Positions 11,554 to 24,239 are shown, numbered from the stretch's first letter. The stretch is 64,000 nt of DNA from Pleurodeles waltl (GCF_031143425.1 NC_090448.1:536008313-536072312), one strand, 5' to 3'. Notes: generated from the letters alone by a model not told the origin. Translations and numbers: made by a program.

Positions 11554-13751
11554 AGGGGTGTAGGAGGCTGGCCTGCCTTGTAGTAGGTACCAATGGTACT
11601 TACACCTTATGCCAGGTCCAGTTATCCTTTATTAGTAGAGTGTAGTAGTGTTCTAGCAGCTTAGGCAGAGCAGCCAAGGCTGAACTAGGAGACATTCAAA
11701 GTTCATGCAATACCACTTATATCATATAAGTACTATATCATAAGAAAGACAATACTCATACTTACTAAAAATAAAGGTACTTTATTTTAGTAACAATGTG
11801 CCAAAAATATCTCAGAGGATATACTCCCTTAGGAGGTAAGTAACATACACAAAATATACACAACTAACCAGATCAGGTAAGTAAAACAGTCAGAAAGTAC
11901 TGCAAACACTGTAAAACACAATAGGATGCAATAGGCCTAGGGGTAACACAAACCATATACTAAGAAAGTGGAATGCGACCCACCAATGCACCCCTAGGCA
12001 AGTGTAGTGTGTAGAGGGTCGCTGGGAGTGTGAGAAAACACTAAGGTTGTAAAGGAGACCCCACCCCAAGACCCTGGAAAGTAGGAGTAAAGTACTACTT
12101 TCTCCCCAAAAACACATTAAAGTCGTAATAAAAATTGTTGTAAGGACCACAACAGACTGCAAAGAACTGAAGATGGTTTCCTGGACCTGAAAACCTGCAA
12201 AGGAAGGGAACCAAGTCCAAGAGTCGCTAAAGTGTCCAGGGGGGCAGAAGCCCACTAAACCCCGGATGAAGGTGCAAAATGGCTGCCTCCGGTTGGAAGA
12301 AGCTGCAGGTTTTGCAACAACGAAAGGAGGTAGGAAGTTCTTCTTCATGCAGAAGATGTCCCACGTCGTGCTGGAGGATGCAGAGTTGTTTCCTTGGCAA
12401 AATACCGCAAACCAGCCTTGCTACCTGCAAGAGCCGCGTTGGAGATAAAGGGTGCTGCCCGGGCCCAGGAAGGACCAGGATGTCACAACTTGGGAGAGGA
12501 GACATAGGGGGCCTTCAGCAACATAGAGAGCCCACAGACAGGAAGGAAGCACCCGCAGAAGTACTTGCACACGGGTTCAAGAAGACTGAACACGGCGGTC
12601 ATCTCAACACTGCAAACAGAGGTCCCACAACACCGGAGATCAACTCAGGGAGCTGAGCATCGCAGGACGGAGTGCTGGGGACCTAGGCTCGCTGTGCATG
12701 CAGGATTTCTTGGAAATGTGCACAGAAGCCCTTGTAGCTGCAGATCACACAGTGCACAGGATTACTGTCTGGGGAGGGGAGGCAAGGACTTACCTCCTCC
12801 AAATTTGGACAGTTGGACCACTGGACAGTCTAGTTCACTCGGGTCCACCACCTGTGTTCTAAGGGCCACGCTTGTCAGGAAGAGAGGGGACCCAGAGTAC
12901 CGGTGAAGCTGAAGTTTGGTGCCTGCTGGAGCAGGGGGAAGATTCCATTAACCTATGGGAGATTTCTTCGTGGCTTCCAGTGCAGGGTGAAGGCAGGCAG
13001 CCCCCAGAGCATGCACCACCAGGAAAAAGTTGAGAAAGCCGGCAGGAATAGGCACTACAATGTCGCTGGTAGTCTTCTGGCTACTTTATTGCAGTTTTGC
13101 AGGCGTCCTGGAGCAGTCAGTGGTCGATCCTTGGCAGAAGTCGAAGAGAGAAGTGCAGAGGAACCCTGATGAATTCTTGACAGTCGTAATCTGAGGAAAA
13201 GCCCACTGGAGAGACGCTAAATAGCCCTCAGAGGAGGATTGGCCACCTAGTCAGGTGTGCACCTATCAGCAAGGGTCTCTGGCGTCACCAGCTGCCACTG
13301 GCCACTCAGAGGCCTCCAGAGTGACCCTACACCTCTGAAAACAAGATGGTAGAGGTCTGAGACACACTGGAGGAGCTCTGGGCACCACCCCTGGGGTGGT
13401 GATGGACAGGGGAGTGGTCACTTCCCTTTCCTTTGTCCAGTTTCGCGCCAGAGCAGGGACTGGGGTTCCCTAAACCAGTGTAGCCTGGCTTAGGCAGGGA
13501 TGGCACCATCTGTGCCCTTCAAAGCATTTCTAGGGGCTGGGAGAGGCTACCCCTCCCCAGCCTTTAACACCTATTTCCAAGGGTGTAACACCCTGCTCTT
13601 AGAGGAAATGGTTTGTTCTGCCTTTCTGGGACTGGGCTGCCCAGACCCCAGGAGGGCAGAACCCTGTCTGTGGGGTGGCAGCAACTGTAGCTGCAGAGAA
13701 AACCCCAGAGAGCTGGTTTGGCAGTACTGGGGGTCCATAGTGGAGCCCCCA

Positions 13752-13882
13752 GGATGCATGGAATTGGCTCCCCAATACCATATTTGTAATTGGGGGGACA
13801 ATTCCATGATCTTAGACATGTAACATGGCCATATTTGGAGTTACCATTGTGAAGCTACATATAGGTATTGACCTATATGTAG
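13752..13882. repeat. Hairpin pair conserved in the Gypsy LTR (solo copy)
   Basis: Two inverted repeats lie in tandem. The first is an arm starting GCATGGAATTGGC answered by ACAATTCCATG up to about 13812. The second has arms CTACATATAGGT (13855-13866) and ACCTATATGTAG (13871-13882). Both occur at the same place in the other two LTRs. The second has a different sequence there but is still self-complementary. Confidence 0.85.
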
Positions 13883-14065
13883 TGCATGCATGTAATGGTG
13901 TCCCTGCACTCACAAATTCCGGGGAAATGGCCCTGAACTATGTAGGGGCACCTTTGCTAGTGCAAGGGTGCCCTCACACTTAGTAGCTTTGCACCTAACC
14001 TTCAGCAAGTGAAGGATAGCCATATAGGTGACTTATAAGTTACTTAAGTGCAGTGAAAATGGCTG

Positions 14066-14089
14066 TGAAATAACGTGTGCGTTATTTCA
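14066..14089. promoter_or_regulatory. 24-bp palindrome in the solo LTR, probable promoter element
   Basis: Arms TGAAATAACG and CGTTATTTCA flank a short centre. The same palindrome is kept at 55290-55313 and 61088-61111. On the minus strand it lies just upstream of a TATA-like block in all three LTRs, which suggests a promoter protein-binding site; no binding data support this. Confidence 0.5.
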
Positions 14090-14498
14090 CTCAGGCTGCA
14101 ATGGCAGTCCTGTGTAAAGGTTTGTCTGAGCTCCTTATGGGTGGCAAAAGAAATGCTGCAGCCCATATGGATCTCCTGGAAACCAAATGCCCTGGGTACC
14201 TAGGTACCAAACACTATGGACTTATAAGGGGGGTCAGTATGCCAATTGAAATTGGTAAATATAGTCACTAGCCTATGGTGACAAATTTAAAGGCAGAGAG
14301 AGCATGAGCACTGAGGTTCTGATTAGCAGAGCCTCAGTGACACAGTTAGGCACTACACAGGCATACACATTTAGGCCACAAACTAAGAGCACTGGGGTCC
14401 TGGCTAGCAGGATCCCAGTGAGACAGACAAAAACATACTGACATACATGTAAAATTGGGGGTAACATGCCAAGAAAGATGGTACTTTCCTACAAGGGG

Positions 14499-15205
14499 CA
14501 TGTGTGAACTGCATTGGGATATTGATGTTGAGAAGATAAGGCTGAGGATATGGCCTTTGAAGTGCGCAGGGTGACACGGCTTCTTGAGTTATCAAAATAA
14601 TTAAACATTCAAGAGCTCCAAGTTGCCTGTTTCAGAGATTACTGAAGCAGAGGCTACCTTCTACAACTTATCCATACACCAGTTTGAACTGCTCAGAGTA
14701 GAATGCTGCAAATGTACTTCAAAGTGTACACAAACATTAAACTTTTATAATTCCTAAAGAAAAAACAGAGAACAACTGAAGTGGTAGGAGGACTGATACA
14801 ATAATTTCAGTCATTGGTAATTAAGTGTCAGGCTTTCCAGTCCAATCCCACTGCACTTACCCAACTTAAGTGCAACGTGTGTGTCCAGATATGGGCCAGT
14901 AAATCCCTGCAACACAGAACTCAAGATGCGTCTCATGGACACACCCAACAAGGTTAAATTTGGTCTGGGGTTGCTTGAGTTCCCATTCTTAGGGGTGTGG
15001 CTTAGCAGTTGAGATTGGACTGTTCGTACTGGATCTGGAGTAAGACTTATATGCATACGGTTGATCTCTTTCTGTAGACATACAGCGAGAAAAACTTGTT
15101 GGCAGAGAATAAGGTTCAGAGTAATCACCAGTGGCTTTGATTAATTCATGCATTCCACCTATACCATTATTAAAAACAGAACACTCATTCAGAGTGGTGA
15201 AACAG
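14499..15205. other. Unassigned stretch between solo LTR and DIRS element
   Basis: No recognisable coding sequence or repeat. Short open frames on the minus strand have no known motifs. The boundary with the DIRS element is set by where the inverted repeat with 26937-27055 stops. Confidence 0.5.
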
Positions 15206-15326
15206 AAATAGGCTAACATGATGTAATCTCCTTTTGCTGCCCGCTCACAGCAGCAACAATAGAGAGAACTTAGAAAATTGTTAACATTCCAATAAACTAT
15301 AATGTTCAGCAACTAGCGGCCATCTT
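15206..15326. repeat. DIRS left inverted terminal repeat
   Basis: The block runs from about GGCTAACATGATGTAATCTC to GCGGCCATCTT. It is the reverse complement, with scattered differences, of 26937-27055. Shared pieces include GTTTATTGGAATGTT and GCTGTGAGCGGGC on the opposite strand. Confidence 0.88.
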
Positions 15327-15664
15327 CCTTCTTTTGCTGCTGCTGCTCACAAGATAGATACTACTCTTCCCTTCTGCTTTACTTAATGCTATTTTATGAG
15401 CATTTATCTATGTTTTAGGATATATGTACTTGTGTCTGTGTGTGTTCTTGTTGGCTTCTTACTGCCTACACTTTACTCGCTGTTTATTTTCTTTCCACTT
15501 AACCTTATTTGGAACTTCCTTTTTCTTATAACTTTAATTCAGTTTTCTTTCTTTAAGGCAATTAATTAAATTGAATTTAATTTGTGATTGTTTGGTTGCT
15601 TTTATTTTAAATAATCTACGGACAACCTGATGCATCTCGGGCTCCACCATAGCTACCTCGTGAG

Positions 15665-15780
15665 GAAGATGCGTCGGCAAACAAGCTGTGTGCCTTCGCT
15701 CGCCGTTCTGGTGTTTTGTGGGGAAGATGCATCAGCAAACAAGCTGCGCTCCTTCACTCAACGTCTGTTTCTAACACTTA
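15665..15780 (+). repeat. Two-copy direct repeat in DIRS 5' region
   Basis: GAAGATGCGTCGGCAAAC at 15665 recurs as GAAGATGCATCAGCAAAC at 15723, 58 bp apart. The similarity continues through AAGCTG and a CCTTC block. Role unknown; it lies in the untranslated leader of the DIRS element. Confidence 0.7.
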
Positions 15781-16388
15781 CTGCAGCATGCTGATCCAAG
15801 CACAGCGATCCGGCTGTCCTGAATGAAGCACACACCACGGAGACATGCCGCTTACTGTAGCGGTATTCTTCTCCTGTCTCCTGTTTGAGGCGCTCTCTCC
15901 CTCTCCCACTGCTTAGATACTTGAAGGAAAGTACCTCACACGTCTTCCAGAGGCCAATTGTCTTCCTCTAATACATGTCAGTTGCATTTTCCTTAGAGGA
16001 AAGTGCCTTAGTTTCCCAATTGCATCATTTTAAACACTCTGTAGATTCCTGGCAGTTGTAGCTCCTTCACTGCCTGGAGCTATGTTTAGTCCTTCACTGA
16101 AACCAACCATATTTTTATACCTATTATTTCATTACCTATATACTAATTTACTATTTACCATTCCTTTTACTACTAAACAGCCCTTATTAATAATTCACCT
16201 GGTTTGTTAAGGGTGGCTGCAAGACAGTTGGAGCAGAGATTAGAGGAGAAGCTAGAGGGGATGGTTAGCAAGGCTTCAGGTCAGCTGATGGGGTCGCTAA
16301 ATTATGCCATCAGCAAGAAGCTTGAGTTTTTATTTAAAAAAAGAGAGGGTTACTAAACCTGATCATCAAACAAAATGCTCAGCTTGGG

Positions 16389-17446
16389 GTGGGCAAATCC
16401 CAAAGGAAAATAATTTTAGGTGCTGAGCATAATGTTAAAAATAAAAAACCTAAGTTGGCAGGTGCAGATTTGACACATGATGGTGGTCACTTTGAGCTTA
16501 GTGCTTCTGGTACTGTGGAAGGGCAGGCTGGAGGCCCGAACTTCCTGTATCCATTGAAAGCGATGCAGATTCCGGCCCCGAAATTGACTTTTGTTACTCA
16601 TCTGATTTTGATTCTGAGCTAGAAGGTTTGAAAATCAGGAAAATGGGAACATCAGAGAAGGCATTTAAGGCCTTGGGTTTGAATATGGGCTACTAGACCC
16701 TCTGGGTCATGAGATGTTTGACCCTCTTTTGATTAAGCATCCCCTTTCCCCTGAATGGGCCTCGTCAAAACATGTGGCTGATTACATCTCCTTCTGGTTA
16801 AGAAAGGAGATTCCTAAAGAGGTGAGATCACACTTGAGATTTGACTGCCCACCCCGTTCCCTCCCAGATAAAATTGCTGTGACCCCTGATTTGGACACCA
16901 AAGTGGTAGCATTGATCAATAAAAGTGGGAAAGACCCTAGGAAAAATTGACCTAGAGGTTTAAAATCCTTCCAAGAACGCCTCTTAGACATCATTGGTCC
17001 CCTAACAAAACATTTTGAGATGGCAGAGGATGCATATTTGAATGATATCCCACTTGATGCGAAAGAATTATGCCAGTGAGTACAACGAACCTAATACGGC
17101 CTTGTCAAATGAAAGAAGGAAACGTATTCTTCTTAAAATTGATCCAAAACTGATTAACTGTCTAACAAGAAAGGAGGTCCCTCCTCTCAAAGACACATTT
17201 TTGGAGATGATTTCATTAAAAACATGGCAAAGTATGATGGGGTTTTTAGCTCTATCCGTAAGTCCCCAAGACACTGAAAAGTTTTTCAGGACAGTTTTTG
17301 TTAGGGCTGGGAGAACGTGGGGTTGGTTCCTCAGCCAAGGACAGCCCAGCTCCAGACCCTATATAGGACGTGTGAGATTCAGCCACCCAACTTCTGGACC
17401 CTTCCAGGGTTTCTACCCCCAAAAACAAAAATTTAAAGGAGATTGA
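16389..17446 (+). pseudogene. DIRS gag-like ORF1 remnants
   Basis: Fragments in at least three frames follow the pattern of amphibian and fish DIRS first ORFs. At 16714-16950 there are HPLSPEWASSKHVADYIS and PDKIAVTPDLDTKVVAL, followed in the next frame by a MAEDAYLND block (near 17020). At 17042-17446 there is ALSNERRKRILLKIDPKLI. The protein is thought to package the RNA. A stop follows PRKN at 16950 and frame changes occur near 17080 and 17250, so no full-length product can be made. Confidence 0.72.
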
Positions 17447-18341
17447 AGACAAAGAGGATTTTCATCGGGCAAGAGTTTCACAATACCTGTCCGATATCTC
17501 ACAAGACCACTGGGTTTTATAAACTGTCTGGGGATACAAACTGGAGTTCATAGGTTCAGACAAGCGTTCCCTGAGCAATTAGATTTTCAGACAAACATTC
17601 AAAGTTGGTGACTCAAGAGGTACAGGACTTGTTGGCAAAAGGAGCCATCCAGGAAGCTGCAGATGGGGGCTAGGTTTCATCAGCAATATTTTCTTGGTTG
17701 ACAAGAAAGACAAAGGTAGGCAGCCTGTAATAAATCTAAAAGTTTTGAATGAGTGGTTAGCATATCACCACTCCAAAATGGAGGGAATTTACCTACTAAA
17801 AGACATGTTGAGAAAGGGGAACTGGCTAGTGAGACTAGATCTCAAAGATGCTTACTTGACTATACCCATCTGGCCCCCTCACAAGAGATACCATCCAGTT
17901 CAAATGGATGGGGAAACTGTGGCAGTTCTGCAGTCTCCCATTCGGCCTTTCTTCAGCACCTTAATGCTTTACCAAGGTATTTCGTCAGGTAGCAGTTTGG
18001 CTATGGGTCAGGGGAGTGAGACTAATAATTTACCTAGATGGCATTCTAATTATGGGTGAACCCAAGGATGTTGTTTTACAACATAGAAAAATGGCTGTAG
18101 ACCTACTGGAATATATAGGTTTAGTTATAAACAAAAATAAATCATCCTTGACCCCTAATAAAAATACAAAGTTTCTGGGCTTTGTTGTGGACTCGATTCA
18201 AACAAAGATGAGGTTAACAAAAGAAAAACTAAAGAAGCTGAGAAAGGAGTTGAGGAAGGTGTTAGTGATGAAAGTGATACCACTAAGAGTTTTGGCAAGA
18301 ATTCCAAGTCTGAGATCCACCACATTTCAGGCAATATTTCA

Positions 18342-18354
18342 AGGTCCTTTGTAT
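18342..18354. repeat. 13-bp target-site duplication of the LINE (left copy)
   Basis: AGGTCCTTTGTAT here equals 24787-24799. Removing the LINE and one copy restores continuity of the DIRS reverse transcriptase. Confidence 0.95.
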
Positions 18355-18975
18355 CAATCAATCAATCACACAAGCTTTATTCGGTCTAATTAAACCATCA
18401 AAGCAATAATTTACAGCAATAAAACCATAATCTGTACATAATAAATATATAATAACAAGGAATTAAGGGTAATAATGAGAATAGAATAAAAAGATCTGCG
18501 AATGTACAAAAAAAAACCATTTATATAAATCTCCACATATGTCTCCCATCTTATGTGTGAGGCAGAATCGTCGAATTTGAGCTACCTTTAACTTACTCAT
18601 TGATAAATTAATAAAAGGTTTAATGAGCTTAAAACTATTATATAAACAGTAAATAGATTAAATAAGTTAAAATCAAGATTCAATTAATAACAAATCACTA
18701 TGATTTTTTAAAAAATGTGTACGTATGTGCCATGCGGACGCAAGGAACTTGCTGACCGCACAAGTTAGGAAGGGGGAGCAATCAGTCATCATCAACCTTA
18801 GGGCATCTTTACACGTTCTCAACCCCATATTCCTGCAAAAGGGGAGGAGCCATTTCTGCCGAACAAGGCCATAAGCAGGACAAATAAACATAAAGTGCGC
18901 TAGTTTCTGCAGAGCCGTTACAACTTAGGCATTGATCAATTAGCGGAGTAGAGCACCATGAACTAGTAAAAGACT

Positions 18976-21900
18976 TCAGGGGAGGCATCCATACCTAAAC
19001 CGAACATACAGACTTTTGCTTAGTTGATCAGTAATCAAATCTAAAAAGGGTTCAAAGTGAGGATACCACTTGAAATCGAGAAATTGAGATGTCAACCTAC
19101 CATATGAAGTGCATAACAGGTAATTTTCCCTAACATGGGACCAGTAAACTGATTTTAAATGTTCCTTGTGAGCCCTCCTTAAGTTATTGGGCTGGCTCCA
19201 AAAGTCACTAAGTCCCAAGGTATGAAACCATTCGGAGATGTACTTAAACCAAGGGATAGAAAGTATGTTCGGTCTGTCCAATAGATATTGCAAGGATTCC
19301 TTATAGACAACTAATCCAGGGGTGGTCCAGATACGAACCCAAAAGGCTAGAGGCCTCAGGGCTATTACATCAGAAATGTGGGAAAACCCTAGGTCCAAGA
19401 ACACTGGAACCAAGGGCGTACTACGAGGACATGCGAAGAGCGATCTTACGAAATTGTTTTCCCCCACAGATAATATACTAGTTTTGATGCAGCCCCAAAC
19501 CTCTGCGCCATAAACCGCGGCGCTCTGAGCCTTTCCTAGGTAGATTTTAATAGCTGGGGAAACAACTTTCGCAGTATTAGACTTTTGGAAACGCAAAATT
19601 GCCCCTGACCTATGTGCTAAAAGAGCTAAACTTTTTCCTACCTGGGCCTGCCAGTTCATATTGTTGCTGATTCTCACCCCTAGGTAATCAATAGAACATA
19701 CCTTGCTCAGAGGAACCTCATTATGTAATATATTGCATCGTTTGGTGCGACCAAGACCAAAGATCATGAATTTAGTTTTACTAGAATTGAGCTCCAATCC
19801 GTGGTCTGCACAGAACACACTAAATCTATTCAGGACGGCCTGAAGGCCCATAGGTGTTTTGGAGATCAAGAGGGAGTCATCAGCAAATAAGAGAATTGGA
19901 ACTTTTGAATTGTTCAATGAAGGGGCATCATTTTGGCAGTTAGATACAACTTGTACCACCTCATTGATAAACAAAGAAAAAAGAGTGGGAGTCAGGACAC
20001 AGCCCTGGCGTACCCCCTGCCTGATATTAATACGATCGGTAAGTTCCCCCTGACTACCCCATCTTACTCGAGCATAGGTGTTCTTGTGCAATCTTTGCAT
20101 TAGGTGCACCAGATTCCTCGGGACACCAATTTTTTTTAAGACTTCCCACAATTTCTCTCTTGGGACGAGATCAATGGCGGACATTAGGTCGACAAAAGCA
20201 ACATACAAATTTTGTTTGGCCAAAGTAACGTTTTTCCAGAGTAGCAGGAAGAACCTAAAAACTTGGTCCATAGTACTAATTCTTGGGCGAAAACCGGCCT
20301 GAAGGGGGAAAAGGACCTGATTGGCTTGGACCCAATCCATAAGCCTGTCTAGGACTTGCTTAGAGAAAATCTTTTGTAGACTGTCAATGAGACTAATTGG
20401 GCGGTAGTTTGCGGGCAGTCCCACATCTCCTTTTTTATGGATAGGGATAATTTCTGCCCGAGCCACGAGTCCGGAATAGGGCCACCTGCTGCGATGGCGT
20501 TCGATAATGTGTTTATATACCACGCCCAAATGACGGTTTCTGACTTAAACAGGTCCCCCGGTATCTTATCAGGACCAGGAGCCTTAGCGGATTTCAGAGA
20601 ATTAATAGCTGCTGTGGTTTCAGCAATTGTGAAAACAATGTCCTCCGTAGATCCTTCAACGAGAGGTCTGCGTTCATCGCCCCTTTGGTCCACGTGGTCC
20701 TGCTGTATGGATGGAGTATAGATCTCAGAGAAATGGGCCACCCATCTTTCGGGCTGGATATGGAAATTTAGAGTGTCATTACCCCCTCTATGCCGGTTGG
20801 TCAGCAACCTCCAAAAAGAGCCCTCACCTCGATTTATGACTGCCTCCAACAGCTTCTGCCAAATCTCAAGTTCCCAATTTTTCTTTGCTAGATCCAGGGC
20901 CTTGGTATAACTAAGTCTGGTGGCCCTGATCTCCTCCTGTGAGTGCTTATGGAGGGCCAATTTAAGATTGAGCCTCGCGAGGTCACAATCTTGGTTAAAC
21001 CATTCTCTAGATCGGATGGTATCGGAAGTATGCCTGAAAGTGGTTTCTTTATAAAAAAAGTTCTGTAGGATATTTATCAATTCAACATGAATGTTCAAGA
21101 TTGGGATACTATCAACCTCTTGTTTATCAAAACCCGAGAACAGCTGTAGAAAAGAAGAGTAAATTTGCTTGATCAGGAATGGATTAGATGTAACTTTTGG
21201 CCAGCTGACGCGAGTTTGCCTAAGGTTCAGACAGGGGATCGGGACATCAGTAGTCTCTAAATGATGGGCTCTCCCAAAAGCTTGATTGATAGAGTGAGAC
21301 ATAGGGGGTGGTGGTCGCTATCATAGCGGGGTTCCACCTTCATATCCAGAGTATTTGACCAGAGCCTAATGTCGACCAAAAAATAATCAATAGTGCTGGA
21401 GGAGCACCCACGCTTGAAAGTGGGGGCACGATTTGGATCAGATCTAGTGCGACCATTACATTCTCTGAGTCCAAATCGTGAGCAAAGGGAGGCCATCTGC
21501 GTGGCAACACAAGAACCAATGCTGGGAGTATCGTCCTTCATTTGGGGAATACCCCAAGATTCATCTTCTTCAGTTGTCAAATTACCTACAAGGTTCTTGA
21601 ATACGAAGGAACAATTTATATCACCCCCTATCACCAGATGATTAGATGGATGCAAAAGTTCCATAAACTAACTAACTAAGCTAACTGAGCAAGTGCCCTA
21701 GATTCCAAACTACGGGGGACGGACCTTGCGTACACATTGACCATGATCACTATAAAACCAGGCTGAAATGTAAGTCTAACACCCAACAAATCTAGCGATT
21801 TAAGGGATAATGCAGAATGGTCACATTTCAATTTCTTGTTCAATAAAATCATGAGCCCACCCATAGGTCTACCATAGCCTCCAGAGGCAGGTTGAGCTGC

Positions 21901-22781
21901 GGCAAAATATGTTGTGAACCCCTCAACATATATTATCTCCTCCGCCCAGGTTTCCTGAAAAAAACATATATCTTGCTTAGTGATGAAGTTGACCCATCCG
22001 GGATCTCCCAGCTTTTTCTCTATGCCAGCCACGTTCCAAGACATAGGGGGTGATTCTGACTGCGGCGGACGGCGGTCGCCGCCCGCCAAGCGGTTCCCGC
22101 CGAAAGACCGCTCCGCGGTCAAAAGACCGCGGCGGTCATTCTGGCTTTCCCACTGGGCTGGCGGGCGACCGCCGAAAGTCGCCCGCCAGCCCAGCAGGAA
22201 ACACCCTTCCCACGAGGAAGCCGGCTCAGAATGGAGCCGGCGGAGTGGGAAGGTGCGACGGGTGCAGTTGCACCCGTCGCGAATTTCATTGTCTGCAAAG
22301 CAGACACTGAAATTCTTTGTGGGGCCCTGTTACGGGGGCCCCTGCAGTGCCCATGCCATTGGCATGGGCACTGCAGGGGCCCCCAGGGGCCCCACGACAC
22401 CCCATACCGCCATCCTGTTCATGGCGGGTGAACCGCCAGGAACAGGATGGCGGTATGGGCTGTCAGAATCCCCATGGCGGATTCCCATGGGCAGCGGAAA
22501 GTCGGCGGTACACCGCCGGCTTTCCGCTTCTGGCCGCGGCTGTACCGCCGCGGTCAGAATGCCCGGCGGAGCCCCGCCAGCCTGTTGGCGGTGCTACCAC
22601 CAACCTCCGCCATGGCGGTAATTACCGCCAGGGTCAGAATGACCCCCATAATGTTAAGTTCAGGAAGCACAAATGTTGGCCTGGCTCTCAGGGGTGTGGT
22701 AAGCTTCAAAGCCACTGGTCGTTTGTCTCTGTGGGCCGTAGCAACTACAATGGGGTACTCTGAGGGAGGAACAGCATTTAG
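18976..22781 (-). pseudogene. LINE ORF2: apurinic endonuclease plus reverse transcriptase, broken
   Basis: The protein nicks the target and copies the element RNA from the nick. From the N terminus it shows MSWNVAGIEKKL at about 22045, FFQETWAEEI, IGGDINCSF (near 21640) and SDHHPLCLTL (near 21320) of the endonuclease. The reverse transcriptase follows in 18976-20529: IPIHKKGD, NYRPISLIDSLQKIFSK, QAGFRPRISTMDQVF, GVRQGCVLTPTLFSLFIN and the catalytic LLFADDSLLIS. The catalytic box is intact. A MITE (22046-22647) is inserted directly before the MSWN block. Frameshifts occur near 21670, 21290 and 20430. No zinc knuckle or RNase H is seen before the stop at 18976. Confidence 0.85.
22046..22647 (+). 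mobile_element. Harbinger-type MITE 1 (602 bp) inside the LINE
   Basis: Ends GGGGGTGATTCTGAC and GGTCAGAATGACCCCC are inverted repeats, flanked by ATA at 22043-22045 and 22648-22650. It is GC-rich, has no coding capacity, and is built from inverted-repeat modules including a near-perfect 50-bp palindrome at 22335-22385. Removing it restores an uninterrupted LINE frame up to MSWNVAG. The ends resemble those of the autonomous Harbinger copies. Confidence 0.93.
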
Positions 22782-24239
22782 TCAGTCTAAATCAGATAAC
22801 AGGGGGGAACAGATCTCGGTCAAAAATGGTCGGTTGCTCTTAGGTGGACCCTAAGCCCCTCCCTCAAGGACATTAGATGGTCTATCAACCCTTCGTGTCT
22901 CACCCCCCCGGAGGATACATACAGAGGCCAATTCCGATACCTCTGCCAGATTTCAGAAGGCTAGTCCGTAGATTGAAAGCCATGAGGTTATCGACCATGA
23001 TGGTATCGGAAAAAAGAATTGAAATATAATCAAAATCAGAGTCTAGTTGAACATGTCTACGTACCTCCCAAATATCAGCTCGAATAACAGAGAGACATTT
23101 CCTCTGTGTACGAATCCAATAAATAACTTTATTAATGAGAGAATCATGAGACTCTCTCTGGCCAGCAAGCAACCTAGGGATCCCTGTCATATAGATATAA
23201 GCATCCTTCCTACTCTGGTCATATCTCCCCTTTGGATCAGTCGCCTGAATTGGTCTAGGTTGACCTCGATGTAAAACTCTGAGTGGACTAGCAGGCACCT
23301 GTATACCCTTACCATCCTTAGCTTCCTTGGACAAGGGATTTTTACAGGGAAGACGCTGATTATTATGTTTTGGGGCAAGGTTAAGCATAGGGCCGGTATC
23401 AATGGGATTGTCAACGGGAGAGGATAAACAGCTCCCCTTTTTATTCGTTACCATACTCGTGGACTTCGCCCCCAACTTTGGGCATTTGGGTAAAAAAGTT
23501 ATCCCCAGTGTCTAAAGTTGCTAGCGTGTTGGGCCCCCTGGTCGGCTCAGAGATATGGTCATTCGCACTGGGCAATTTGCAATTACATGTTACCTTCTGA
23601 TCAAATAGTCCAGAAATTTTTCCTAAGATTACCATTACCAAGGATTTTAAATCGTCCAACTTCTGGGAAACAATTTCCAGTTCGAGTGACCTTTTACACT
23701 GGGTCGGCCAGTCCAGTTCCTCTATATCGGGTTCCGCTGGGATTAACGGTGGAAAGCAACCTAGGTTCCCACTGGAAGTGGATAGGGGTAGAAATCTGTT
23801 CGAACAGGGAATGGCACTAGAAATTATGGTCTTGGAGCCTGAGTGCAGAGAGTCCCTGGTTTGGGTGCATTCTACAACTTCAGCGTTCAAAATATGCCTC
23901 ATTGATGACGAGAGAGTTGCAGCCTGAGATATGGGAGGTGAGTGGAGGTCCGCTTCCACAGACAGATGAGGTGTCCGCAATTTCTCATTAAATAAATCCG
24001 TAATCTTCCTATGCGTTAAAGTGTTAGGAATGGGGGGGTGGTAATAGATGACTCCTCAATATTGCCTCTACTTCCTCAAACAAGGAGTCAATAGCTTGGA
24101 ATTTATTCCTAGTGGGCTTAGGAGGGTCGTCTACTTTCCTACTGGCTCGCTTCTTGTGTTTTTTGGCACCAGAGTGTGGCGCAGAAACATCATCTGCCTT
24201 CCGCTTCCCCAGAACTGACTGTGTGGTATCCAAAGCCAA
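22782..24239 (-). pseudogene. LINE ORF1 remnants
   Basis: Three minus-strand frames (24024-24239, 23441-23980 and 22900-23475) follow each other between the 5' monomers and ORF2. The start reads MALDTTQSVLGKRKADDV, a basic nuclear-type N terminus. The middle part has a short leucine-rich region (SLELEIVSQKLDDLKSLV) that may form a coiled coil. The last part is basic (RYDQSRKDAYIYM). The frame ends at a TGA at 22782-22784. I see no CCHC knuckle. It is probably the RNA-binding ORF1 protein, judged mainly by position. Confidence 0.6.

Larger units (their letters stand above)
11559..14493 (-). mobile_element. Solo LTR of the long-LTR Gypsy family
   Basis: The segment starts TGTAGGAGGCTGG and ends ACTTTCCTACA, the same termini as the LTRs at 52732 and 58542, with the same internal order along about 2.9 kb. 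It is flanked by a 5-bp duplication AGGGG at 11554-11558 and 14494-14498. With no internal region it is a solo LTR, presumably left by recombination between two LTRs. Element orientation is minus, inferred from the full copy. Its sequence differs clearly from the two other LTRs, so it is an older insertion or another subfamily. Confidence 0.93.

Noticed and set aside
22046..22647. MITE as a CpG island promoter of a host gene
   Set aside because: No host gene is nearby, and the same module recurs as a mobile element at four sites.
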